NCBI GenBank assembly: GCA_032173965.1
Contig: CM063310.1
Coordinates: 1,737,735 to 1,801,734 of the forward strand
Source: Sitta carolinensis
Lineage: Eukaryota; Chordata; Aves; Passeriformes; Sittidae
Direction: 5' to 3'
Length of the DNA stretch: 64,000 nt
How positions within the stretch are numbered: position 1 is the stretch's first letter; each line of letters starts with the position of its first letter. Below, piece after piece: positions 32,501-43,400 of the stretch. The notes beneath the pieces were generated by a model. It did no database searches and was not told where the DNA came from. It saw only the letters and a program-made list of their open reading frames with translations. The position numbers were made by a program, and so were the translations under genes.

Positions 32501-35449
32501 CCGACTGTGAGTGGGGGGGGCACAGGGACCCCCGACTGTGAGTGTGGGGGGCACAGGGACCCCCGACTGTGAGTGGGGGGGGCACAGGGACCCCCGACTG
32601 TGAGTGTGGGGGGACAGGGACCCCCGACTGTGAGTGTGGGGGACAGGGACCCCCAAGTGTGAGTGACAAGGCACGGGGAGGGGACAGGGAGGGAGAGGCG
32701 TCCCGGCAGCCCGGGGTGTTCCCAGCTGTGCCCCTGCAGCCTCCTCCCTCCCTCCCTCCCTCCCTCCCGTGCCTCCCTTGGGGCCGCTGGGATCTGGGCT
32801 GTTCCCGGCTCTCCCCCCGCAGTTCCCCAGGGAATGCTGCCTCCCTTCCCGCCGGGAATGTTCCCGTTCTGGCCGCCCGTGGGGCCCTTCCCGCCCGGCC
32901 CGGGTGCGCAGGTCCCGCCCGGGGCAGACGGGGCGGCCACGGCTGCTGCTCCCGGTGAGTGCCGCCCCTGCCCCTGCGAGAATCCCACAGATCCCTGCCC
33001 GAATCCCACAGATCCCTGCCCAAATCCCACAGATCCCTGCCCCTGCGAGAATCCCACAGATCCCACAGATCCCTGCCCAAATCCCACAGATCCCACAGAT
33101 CCCTGCCCCTGCGAGAATCCCACAGATCCCACAGATCCCTGCCCCTGCGAGAATCCCACAGATCCCTGCCTCTGCCCCCGCCCCAAATCCCACAGATCCC
33201 TGCCTCTGCCCCTGCCCAGATCCCACAGATCCCTGCCCAAATCCCACAGATCCCTGCCCAAATCCCACAGATCCCTGCCCCTGTGAGAATCCCACAGATC
33301 CCTGCCTCTGCCCCCGCCCCAAATCCCACAGATCCCTGCCCAGATCCCACAGATCCCTGCCCCTGCCCAGTTCCCACAGATCCCACAGATCCCTGCCCCT
33401 GCCCAGATCCCACAGATCCCACAGATCCCTGCCCAAATCCCACAGATCCCACAGATCCCTGCCCAAATCCCACAGATCCCTGCCCAAATCCCACAGATGC
33501 CACAGATCCCTGCCCCTGCGAGAATCCCACAGATCCCACAGATCCCTGCCTCTGCCCCCGCCCCAAATCCCACAGATCCCACAGATCCCTGCCTCTGCCC
33601 CTGCCCAGATCCCACAGATCCCTGCCCAAATCCCACAGATCCCTGCCCAAATCCCACAGATCCCTGCCCCTGTGAGAATCCCACAGATCCCTGCCTCTGC
33701 CCCCGCCCCAAATCCCACAGATCCCACAGATCCCTGCCCAGATCCACAGATCCCTGCCCAGATCCCACAGATCCCTGCCCCTGCCCAGTTCCCACAGATC
33801 CCACAGATCCCTGCCCCTGCCCAGATCCCACAGATCCCACAGATCCCTGCCCAAATCCCACAGATCCCACAGATCCCTGCCCAAATCCCACAGATCCCTG
33901 CCCAAATCCCACAGATGCCACAGATCCCTGCCCAAATCCCACAGATCCCTGCCCCTGCGAGAATCCCACAGATCCCTGCCTCTGCCCCGCCCCAAATCCC
34001 ACAGATCCCACAGATCCCTGCCCAGATCCTACAGATCCCTGCCCAGATCCCACAGATCCCACAGATCCCTGCCCAAATCCCACAGATCCCTGCCCAGATC
34101 CCACAGATCCCTGCCCAGATCCCACAGATCCCTGCCCCTGCCCAGATCCCACAGATCCCTGTCCCCTCCCCAAATCCCACAGATCCCAGCCCCTGCCCCT
34201 GTTCCGAACCCAATCCCCCCAATCCCCCCTGTGCCCCCCAATCCCCCCTGTGCCCCCAATCTCCCCTGTGCCCCCAATCCCCCCTGTCCCCCCAGGTGCC
34301 CCCAATCCCCCCAGGTGCCCCCAATCCCCCCAGGTGCCCCCAGGTGCCCCCAATTCTCCCCCCCCTGTGCGGCCCCCAATCCCCCCTGTGCCCCCAGGTG
34401 CCCCCAATCCCCCTGTGCCCCCAGGTGCCCCCCAATCCCCCCAGGTGCCCCAATCCCCCCTGTGCCCCAGGTGCCCCCAATCCCCCCGTCCCCAATCCCC
34501 CCTGCCCCAGGTGCCCCCAATCCCCCTGTGCCCCCAGGTGCCCCCAATCCCCCTGTGCCCCCAGGTGCCCCAATCCCCCCTGTGCCCCAGGTGCCCATCC
34601 CCCCTGTGCCCCCAGGTGCCCGTGCCGCAGCCGCTGACTCGGCGGTGCCGAGCCGCCCGGGCCGGTGCCGGGCTGCCGCTGCCGCCGCCCTGGGTGGGGC
34701 TGCGTGGCCGCCGCTCTTCGGTAGGACCGGGGGTTCGGGGGGTTTGGGGTGCCGGGCCGGCCCCCCGCGCTGACCCCTGCCCGCAGGGTGCCGCCCATGC
34801 CGTGCCGCCCGCCGGCTTCGCGGGCTGACGGAGGAGGAGCTGCGGCCATGGAGGCCACGAGCGGCAGCACCTGGAGGCGCGGCTGCAGTGCCTGCACAAC
34901 ATCCACACGCTGCTGGACCTGCCATGCTGCAGATCAACCAGTACCTGGGCGTGCTGGCCACCATCGGGTAACTGGGAATGGGCTGGGGCACTGGGAATGG
35001 GGCTGGGGTCAATGGTGCTGCCAGTCCTGGCCCCCATCAGGTAACTGGGGGGTCTGGGGGCACTGGGAGGGTTCAGTGCTGATCATTCCCCCCCCCTCCA
35101 CAATTTGGGGTAACTCTGGATCCCCCCAGGACCCCCCGAGCCGCCCCCGGCCGCCCCCCACCCGCGAGGCCCCCCCGGAGGAGCCCCCGGGACCCTCGGG
35201 AGCGCCCGGGACCCCCGGAGCTGCCGGAGCTGCTGGTGAGCGAGGAGCCCCCCACTCCAAACTGGGCTGAACTGGGAGAAACTGCTCCAAACCGGTTGTG
35301 CCCGGGTGTGTCCTGCAGATCCCGCCGAGGATGAGGAGGAGGCGGCCGAAGGCTCCGAGCCGCGGGAGGGCCCCGAGTCCCGGGAGGGCCCGGACACGGC
35401 CGAGCTGCGCCGGCGGCGCCTGCAGAGGCTGGGGACCCCCCCGCACTGA
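26579..35449 (+). CDS. SYVN1: E3 ubiquitin-protein ligase synoviolin (HRD1)
   Basis: ER-membrane RING ligase of ER-associated degradation. Coding exons: 26579-26710, 26876-26968, 27725-27877, 28238-28286, 28969-29072, 29141-29267, 29489-29588, 30026-30091, 31322-31438, 31973-32123, 32823-32954, 34616-34720, 34787-34967, 35130-35235, 35319-35449. The N-terminal membrane helices are nearly identical to mammalian HRD1 (HAYYLKHQFYPTVVYLTKSS, YIQAFVLVFLLGKVMGKVFF). A C3H2C3 RING spans exons 31322 and 31973 (CIICREEM, CNHIFH, QQTCPTCRMD). A Pro-rich region, the GHERQHLEARLQ-like segment and the AELRRRRLQRL tail follow. The exons from 31973 onward need about eight single-base insertions to read through, at least five of them in 34787-34967. 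The upstream half is intact. These losses cluster in G/C runs, so assembly error is more likely than gene death. Confidence 0.93.
27000..27455. repeat. GGCACCCCAGAAACGCTTTGGGG minisatellite (SYVN1 intron)
   Basis: Thirteen or so copies of a 34-40 bp unit that also contains GCTGTTCTGGGGGGATT. It starts within about 40 bp of the donor. Confidence 0.9.
28465..28800. repeat. GGGATTTTAGGTATTTCCCA minisatellite (SYVN1 intron)
   Basis: About 12 copies of a 25-31 bp unit, A/T-richer than neighbouring arrays. Confidence 0.85.
29620..30010. repeat. TGATCCCAGCC/TGATCCCATCC repeat (SYVN1 intron)
   Basis: About 33 copies of an 11-12 bp unit filling the intron between exons 29489-29588 and 30026-30091. 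Confidence 0.9.
30098..30885. repeat. 30-bp minisatellite (SYVN1 intron)
   Basis: About 26 copies of a unit built from CCCAAATCCTGGGAAACCCC and CCTGTCCATCCAC. The start is a few bases after the donor at 30092. Because 30 is a multiple of 3, it is open in several frames, creating long spurious ORFs. Confidence 0.95.
31030..31305. repeat. GGGGTTTTTGGGGACAGCCA minisatellite (SYVN1 intron)
   Basis: Thirteen copies of a 20-21 bp unit ending about 20 bp before the acceptor of exon 31322-31438. Confidence 0.9.
31528..31735. repeat. CCTGATCCCAAAT repeat (SYVN1 intron)
   Basis: About 16 units of CCTGATCCCAAAT or CCCAATCCCGAT, similar to the array at 29620-30010 in another intron of the same gene. 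Confidence 0.85.
32114..32660 (+). repeat. SYVN1: Minisatellite carrying the SYVN1 5' splice site
   Basis: The true exon end and donor read CCCCCCAACT|GTGAGTGGGG (junction 32123/32124). The following intron contains about 17 tandem 28-35 bp units, each with CCCCC(G/A)ACT|GTGAGT. The array therefore multiplies the donor and the last exon bases. Confidence 0.9.
32965..34205. repeat. ATCCCACAGATCCCTGCCCA minisatellite (SYVN1 intron)
   Basis: More than 70 units of 9-21 bp, with higher-order blocks of several hundred bp repeated almost exactly (33060-33500 against 33500-33960). On the opposite strand the 30-mer-like period yields a very long spurious ORF. Confidence 0.95.
34215..34621 (+). repeat. 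SYVN1: Minisatellite carrying the SYVN1 3' splice site
   Basis: The real acceptor and exon start are CTGTGCCCCCAG|GTGCCC (junction 34615/34616). Upstream, about 12 units of CCAATCCCCCTGTGCCCCCAG|GTGCCC type repeat both the CAG and the first six exon bases. The motif CAGGTGCCC occurs about 13 times in all. Confidence 0.88.
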
Positions 35450-35645
35450 CCGGGACCCCCCCCAATGACCGGGACCCCCCCACACTGACCGGGACCCCCC
35501 GGAACCCCCCCAATGACCGGGACCCCCCCCACACTGACCGGGACCCCCCCCCAATGACCGGGACCCCCCCCTACTGACCGGGACCCCCCGGGACCCCCCC
35601 CCAATGACCGGGCCCCCCCCCCTACTGACCGGGACCCCCCCAGCC
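35440..35645. repeat. CCCCACACTGACCGGGACC repeat starting at the SYVN1 stop codon
   Basis: About nine units alternating ACTGACCGGGACCCCCC and AATGACCGGGACCCCCC. The first unit includes the terminal His and stop (CCGCACTGACC). Confidence 0.85.
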
Positions 35646-37019
35646 CCGGGCCGCCTCACCCCTCCCCATTTTCCACTGAAATTCCCGGCTGGAATTGAAT
35701 CCGAGCCCCGGCTGCGCCCCTTGGTGACCCCAGCCCCATTTCCCAGCCCTTGACCCCTTTTCCCCCCTTTCCCCTCTGTTTTCCCCGCGGTTTTTCCCAT
35801 CTCTCACATTTTTTCCCAGTTCCCCCAGTTTCTCACCCCTTCCCCTCCATTTCTTTCCCAATTTCCCCCCATTTTTCCTCATTTGCCCCCCATTTTTTTC
35901 CCATTTTCCCCCAATTCTCGCTCTCCACTGAGCCGGGATTGGGTCCGTGCTGTTCCCTGGGAGTTTTGGGGGGTCCCCCCTCCCCAAATTCACCCAGCCC
36001 AGGGAATTCGGGACACACCCCCCCAGGATTTTGGGAAACCACCCTGGAATTCTGGAGGCTCCTCCCACGGGAATTCTGGGGCTACCCCAAGGATTTTGGG
36101 GCCCTTCTGGGGAATTTTGGGGACCCCAGGTGGAATTTTGGGGCCCTCACCCCCCGATTTGGGTCCCGCCCTTGGGAATTTTGGGATCTTCCCAGGAATT
36201 TCAGCCCCACCCCATGGGATTTTTGGGTCCCCTCCGTGGAATTTCGGGGTTCCCCCTGGAATTTTGGGAATTCTGACCTCTCCCTCCCCCCTCATTAACA
36301 GTATTAACCCCCCCAAACCCTGGGGTCGCCCCCAGTGCCCCCCGCCCAGTCCCAGACTGGTTTGTACTGGTCGGTGCTGGCTGGCCCCAGTTTCGCTCCC
36401 GTTTTTGCCCAAATCCCGGCGGTTTTGGCCCAAATCCCGCCCCCGCTTTGGCCGCGCCGCCGAGTCCGGGGCGGCCGCGCCCCCAGTGCCTCTCGGAACC
36501 CCAAATTCTCAGGGAAAAACCAAAAAACCCACAAACCCGCGGCCGGGATCGACGGGAAACGGCGGCTGGGGAGGGAGGAGGAGCCAAACGCGACGGGATT
36601 TTGGGGCAAAAAGGAGCCAAATTGGGGGTTTTGGGGGGGTTAGGTGGATTTTTTTTTTTTTTTTTTGCTTCTTCCTTTGATTTTTTCGGGCGGTTTTGGC
36701 CCCAGCTTGAGCGGGTTAATGAGGAATTTGGCAATAACGAAGCGGCGCCGCTTTGGGGAGTTGATTTTTAACCCTTTCGTGTTGGTCTTTTACTTATTTT
36801 GAGCCAAAATCATCGGGTTTTGGGGTCTGTTTCGAGTGCGTTTTTTTTGGGCGGATTCCTCAAAATTGCCTGATTTTGGGGTGAAACCACAGGGAGGGAT
36901 CGTTCGGGGGGGGGGGAGTGCTGCACCCCGAAATCGCTCCTTTTTCCCCCCAGAGTGGTGGCGGAATTATTTAATTTGTAAATAATGTACAAATTTTTAC
37001 CAGCTCCGGTGTAAATACG

Positions 37020-37025
37020 AATAAA
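37020..37025 (+). terminator. SYVN1: SYVN1 poly(A) signal
   Basis: AATAAA preceded by an AT-rich 3' UTR end (TTTGTAAATAATGTACAAAT). The 3' UTR would be about 1.6 kb. The next gene's CpG start lies about 300-400 bp downstream. Confidence 0.7.
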
Positions 37026-37421
37026 GGTTGCAGTAAAGCTCGGCTCCTCCCGGGCGCCAGGGGGCGCGCGGCCCCCGCCGCCTCTCCATGGTTCTGCCCC
37101 CGTCCCTCGGCGTCTCTATGGTCGGGCAGCGCCGCTCTGTGCTGGTTCGTGCCCGCCAGAGTCTCCGCGCTTGGTGCGGAGCCCCCCGCACTGGTTGTTA
37201 TACTGGTTTATACTGGTTTGTGCTGGTTTGTACTGGTGCGTTCCGCCGTGAGCCGCTCTGCTTTTCCCGCTCTGCAGGGGCGGCTCGCGGGTCCTCCGGG
37301 GCGCCAGGGGGCGCCGCCCGCTCGGGGCCGCTCGGGGCCGCCAGCTGCGGGTCCCGCGCGGCGCCATGGCGGCGGAGGCGCCCGAGGAGGGGCCCGGCGG
37401 GCCCGGGGGACCGGGGGGGCC

Positions 37422-40400
37422 ATGGAGGCGGACGGGGATGGCGGTGAGAGCCCGGGCACGGGCGGGGGTGAGGGGACGGCGGGGTCCGGGGGGGCTCGGG
37501 GGGGGGGAAAAAGGGGCTGAGGCGCCGTGATGGAGGAGAGAGCTGAGGGGGCTCAGAGGGCTCTGAGGGGACTGGGGGGGGATCGGAGGGGATTTGGGGA
37601 TCTGAGGGGGTTTGGGGTGAGGTGGGAGCTGAGGCGGGCGAGATGGGAGGGGATTGGGGGGCTCTGAGGGGATTTTGGGGGGCTCTGAGGGTATTGTGGG
37701 ACTCTGAGGGGATTCTGGGGGACCCTGAAGGGATTTGGGGGGGGACCTGAGGGGTTCTTTGGGGCTCTGAGGAAATTCTGGGATTCTGAGGGGATTTTGG
37801 GGGGCTCTGAGGGGTTCTTTGGGGATTCTGGGGGGATTTTGGGGGGCTCTGAGGGGATTTGGGGGTCCCTGAAGGGGTCTGGGTGCTCTGAGGGGATTTT
37901 GGGGGGCTCTGAGGGGATTTGGGGGTCCCTGAAGGGGTCTGGGTGCTCTGAGGGGATTTGGGGGGCTCTGAGGGGATTTGGGGTCCCTGAAGGGGTCTGG
38001 GGGTTCTGAGGGGATTTGGGGGGCCCTGAAGGGATTTGGAGGGGCTCTGAGGGGATTTGGGGTCCCTGAAGGGGTCTGGGTGCTCTGAGGGGATTTTGGG
38101 GGGCTCTGAGGGGATTTGGGGTCCCTGAAGGGGTTTGGGGGCTCTGAGGGTGCTGGGGGGGGGGCAGGAGCCCTTGGGGGGGGTGGGAATGATTTGGGGG
38201 TCAGAGCTGCGCCCCCCTCGCCCCTACTCACCGCGCCCCTCCCCCATCTCTCTCTGCCCAGCCCCCCCTGCCCAGCCCCCCCCTCCCGCCCCCCCCTCCC
38301 CCGAGCCCGCCGCCCCTCCCCCCCCGCAGGCCCTGAACGGGGCCCCCCCCCGCCGAGCCCCCCCCGGAGGAGCCGCCCCCCTTCCCCCCCGAGTTCCAGC
38401 GGCTCTGGGGGGCGGCCCAGGGCAGCCCCCACGACTTTGGTGCCTGGACCGAGCTGCTGGCCTACGTGGAGCAGGAGGTGAGACCCCCGGGACCACCCCC
38501 GGGACCCCCCCGGGACCCCCCCGCGGCCATGGAGGGAGCCCAGAGCCGTGGAGGGATCCCCAGAGCTGCTCATGAACCCCCAGAGCTCCTAATGAACCCC
38601 TAGAGCCATTAATGAACCCCCCAGAGCTGCTAATGAACCCCTAGAACCATTAATGAACCCCCCAGAGCTCCTAATGAACCCCTAGAGCCATTAATGAACC
38701 CCCCAGAGCTGCTCATGAACCCCCCAGAGCCAAGAACCCCCAAGCTGCTCATGAACCCCCCAGAGCGCTAATGAACCCTAAACCATTAATGAACCCCCCA
38801 GAGCTGCTCATGAACCCCCAGAGCCTGCTAATGAACCCCCAGAGCTGCTCATGAACCCCCCAGAGCTGCTAATGAACCCCCAGAGCTGCTAATGAACCCC
38901 CCAGAGCTGCTCATGAACCCCCCAGAGCTCCTAAGGAACCCCCAGAGCTGCTCATGAACCCCTAGAACAATTATGAACCCCCCAGAGCTGCTCATGAACC
39001 CCCAGAGCTAGTAATGAACCCCCCAGAGCTCCTAAGGACCCCCCAGAGCTCCTAATGAACCCTAGAACCATTAACCCCAGAGCTGCTAAGAGCCCCCCAG
39101 AGCTCTAATGAACCCCCAGAAGCTGCTAATGACCCCCCAGAGCTGTTAATGAACCCCCCAGAGCTGCTAATGAACCCCCCAGAGCTGCTAATGAGCCCCC
39201 CAGAGCTGCTAATGAACCCCCAGAGCTGCTAATGAGCCCCCCAGAGCTGCTAATGAACCCCCCCAGAGCTGCTAATGAGCCCCCCAGAGCTGCTAATGAA
39301 CCCCCAGAGCTGCTAATGAACCCCCAGAGCTGCTAATGAGCCCCCCAGAGCTGCTAATGAACCCCCAGAGCTGCTAATGAACCCCCAGAGCTGCTAATGA
39401 GCCCCCCAGAGCTGCTAATGAACCCCCCAGAGCTGCTAATGAGCCCCCCAGAGCTGCTCATGAACCCCCAGAGCTGCTCATGAACCCCTAGAACCATTAA
39501 TGAACCCCCAGAGCTCCTAATGACCCTCTAGAAACATTAATGAACCCCCCCGACCCAGACCCATCAAAATGACAATTTTATTTGTCACAATCCTTATTTT
39601 CCCAGTACAAATCCCGATTTTATGTGTAAAAAGTCCAATTTCTTACATCAAACCCACAGTGTTCTTATTAAACCCCCAGCATTCCCCACAACCTTCCCAA
39701 TATCCTTTATAAACTCTTCCAAATCCCTCTGGTACCCCCTGAAAATGCCCCCAGTATCCCAGATAAACCCCCAATCCCCCAATATCCCCCATAAACCCTC
39801 CAGTACCCCCCCCAAACCCCCCAATATCATCCCCAAATATCCCATATAAACCCTCAATATGCCCCCAAAATCCCCCATAAACCCCCAATATCCCCCATAA
39901 ACCCTTCAATATTCCCCCATAAACCCCCCAGTACCCCTCAAAATCCCCCCCAAACCCCCAAATATCCCATATAAACCCCCAATATCCCCCATAAACTCTC
40001 CAATATCCCCCCCAAATCCCCCAATATCCCCCCCTAGCCCCCCAGTACCCCCTCCAAACCCCTCAGTATCCCCCCAAACTCCCCAATATCCCCCATAAAC
40101 CCCTCGGTATCCCCCCTAACTCCCCAGTATCCCCCCCAATATCCCCCCTAACCCCCAGTACCCCCTCCAAACCCCCCAGTACCCCCCCCAAACCCCCCAA
40201 TATCCCCCCCAGTGCCCCCCTAACCCCCCAGTATCCCCCCCAATATCCCCCCTAACCCCCCAGTACCCCCTCCAAACCCCCTAGTACCCCCTCCAAACCC
40301 CCCAATATCCCCCCCAGTGCCCCCCTAACCCCCCAGTACCCCCTCCAAACCCCCCAGTACCCCCCCCCCAAACCCCCCAATATACCCCCCAGTGCCCCCC

Positions 40401-43400
40401 TAACCCCCCAGATACCCCCTCCAAACTCCTCAGTATCCCCCAAACTCCCCAGTATCCCCCATAAACCCCTCGGTATCCCCCCCAATATCCCCCCTAATCC
40501 CCCAGTACCCCCTCCAAACCCCCCAGTACCCCCCCCAAACCCCCCAATATACCCCCCAGTGCCCCCCTAACCCCCCAGTACCCCCTCCAAACCCCTCAGC
40601 ATCCCCCCCAACCCCCAGTACCCCCTCCAAACCCCTCAGCATGCCCCCCAACCCTTCAGTACCCCCTCCAAACCCCCCAATATACCCCCCAGTGCCCCCC
40701 TAACCCCCCAGTACCCCCCCCCAAACCCCCCAATATCCCCCCCAGTGTCCCCCTAACCCCCCAGTATCCCCTCCAAACCCCTCAGCATTCCCCCCCTAAC
40801 CCCCCAGTATCCCCTCCAAACCCCTCAGCATCCCCCCCAGTGCCCCCCTGACCCCCCAGGCCCCTCTGCCCCGTCCCAGGAGCTGCTGGAGCCCGCCCGC
40901 CGTGCCTTCGACGCCTTCTTCCAGCGCTACCCCTACTGCTACGGCTACTGGCGCAAGTACTCCGAGCTGGAGCGGCGCCTGGGCAGCGCCCGCCGCGCGC
41001 AGGAGGTGGGCACGGGGCCCCGCAGCTCGGGGGGGAAAATCCCCTTTGTCTCCTCGAGTTTGAGTGGAAAATTCTCTCTTTTTTTCCTGGTAAAAATCCG
41101 CGTTTTCCCCGGGGTAAATCTCTCTTCGTTCCCTTTCTTTTGTAGGGAATGCTTTTTTCATCCTGCTTTTTTTTCCCGGTTTTTAAGGGGTAGAATTCTC
41201 TTTTTTGCTCAGTTTTGGAGGTGGGAATTCCCCGTTTTTCTCCTTTTTTGGGGGAGAAGGTCGCTGTTTTCCCCCGGGCTTGGGTGGGACCATCCTGTTA
41301 TTCCCCAGGTGTTGGGTGGGGAAACATCCCTGCGCTTTCCCTGGGTTTGGGGGTGGGAAATGCCCGCCTCTCCCGGGCTGGGGGTGCCCGGGAGCCGCGG
41401 GTGAGGCGGGGCCAGGGTCCCGCAGGTGCTGGAGCGGGGGCTGCAGTCGATCCCGCTGAGCCTGGAGCTGTGGCTGAGCTACATCGGGCACCTGCAGAGC
41501 TCGCTGGACCCCGCGCGGCCCGAGAGCGCCCAGCGGGTCCGGGGGTGAGTGCGGGAATGGGCTGGGAATGGGCTGGGAATGGCCCTGGGATTGGCCTGGC
41601 AGTGTCCCCAAGAATATCCTGGGAATGGCCCTGGGATTGGCCTGGGGATTGGCCCAGGAATGGCCCTGGGAATGGCCCTGGGAATGGCCCGGGAATATCG
41701 CTGGGATTGGCCTGGGGATGGCCCGGGAATATCCCTGGGAATGGTCCTGGGATTGGCCTGGGGATGGCCCTGGGAATGGCCTGGGAATGGCCCTGGGAAT
41801 GGCCCTGGGATTGGCCTGAAGATTGGCCCAGGAATGGCCCTGGGAATGGCCTGGGAATGTCCCCAAGAATATCCTGGGAATGGCCTGAAAGCTGGGTGGG
41901 AGTGGCCCGCGAACATCCCTGGGAATGTCCCTGGGAATGGCCTGGGGAATATCCATAAGAATATCTCGGGAATGTCCTGGAAATGTCCCGAAAGCGCTCA
42001 GTGCGTGTGGGGGTGAGTGCAAGAGGGAGAGCCCGGGAACGATCCTGGGAACGTCCCCAAGAATGTTCCAGGAATGGCCCTGGGAATGGCCCGGGAGCGT
42101 CCAGCCTTTTCCAGGAACAATTCCCGGCTTTTACCGGGAGCATCCTGCAGAGGAGCCCTGGCTCATCCTGGGACTCCTCCCGCCTTTTCCGGGGAATCCC
42201 GCTGTCCCTGCCCCCTCCCCACAGTGCCTTCGAGGCGGCGCTGGCCGCGGCAGGGATGGATTTCCGCTCGGACAAGCTCTGGGAATCCTACGTGGAGTGG
42301 GAGCGGGAGCGCGGCGACCTGCGCGCCGTCACGGCCATCTACGACCGCCTGCTGTCCATGCCCACGCAGCTCTACAGCCACCACTGGGAGAAGTACGGCC
42401 TGGGGGGAATTCCCGGGGGAAACCTCGGGGATTCCATGGGGAAATGTCAGGGAAACCTCGGGGATTCCATGGGGAAACCTCGGGGAAACCTCGGGGATTC
42501 CATGGGGAAACCTCGGGGATTCCACGGGGATTCCACGGGGAAACCTCAGGGATTCCACGGGGATTCCACGGGGAAACCTCAGGGATTCCACAGGGAAACC
42601 TCAGGGAAACCTCGGGGATTCCATGGGGAAACCTCGGGGAAACCTTGGGGAAACCTCAGGGATTCCATGGGGAAACCTCAGGGAAACCTCAGGGATTCCA
42701 CGGGGAAACCTCGGGGATTCCATGGGGAAAAGCATCAGGGAAACCTCGAGAATTCCTGGGAGAACGTCAGGGGAACATCAAGGATACCCAGGGGAAACCT
42801 CTGGAATTCCCAGGGAAAACCTCTGGAAATTCCCAGGGGGAACCTCAGTGTTCCTGGGGTTTCCCCTAGGTTGTCCCTGTGAAGCATCAGGATTCGCCCA
42901 GAAAACCTTGGGATTCCACCCTGAGATTCCAGTGGGGAAAACTCGGGATTCTCGTGGGGAAAAAAAAAAAAATCCCTCAATTTTGTGTGGGTGGGAAATG
43001 CCTGGATCCCTGCAGGAAATCCCTGATTCCGGGTGGGAATTGCCCGGTTCTCAGTGGGAATTCTCCGGTTCCGGGCGGGAATTGCCCGGTTCCGGGTGGG
43101 AATTCTCCAGTTCCGGGTGGGAATTCTCCAGTTCTAGGCGGGAATTCTCCAGTTCTGGGTGGGAATTCTCCAGTTCCGGGCGGGAATTGCCCGGTTCCAG
43201 GCGGGAATTGCCCGGTTCCGAGTGGGAATTGCCCGGTTCCAGGCGGGAATTGCCCAATTCCAGGCGGGAATTCTCCAGTTCAGGGCGGGAATTGCCCGAA
43301 CCCCGCTGTTATTCCAGGTTCAAGGAGCACGTGCTGCAGCACCCCCCCGGAGCCATCCTGTCCCCCGAGGAGCTGCTCTGGGTGCGCTCCAAGCTCGGCG

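Noticed and set aside
31932..35037. Minus-strand open frames of up to 1026 codons (WDLWDLGRDLWD-type repeats)
   Set aside because: Translation of the SYVN1 intron minisatellite on the opposite strand; no splice logic, no family similarity, and period-3 arrays are open in several frames at once.
38560..40860. CRISPR-like regular repeats
   Set aside because: Units are contiguous with no unique spacers, and the context is a vertebrate intron.
42388..42396. Apparent missing G at a PRPF39-like donor (GAGAAGTACGG)
   Set aside because: The exon ends in AA at 42392 and exon 43318 begins with G, giving Lys-Phe-Lys as expected.
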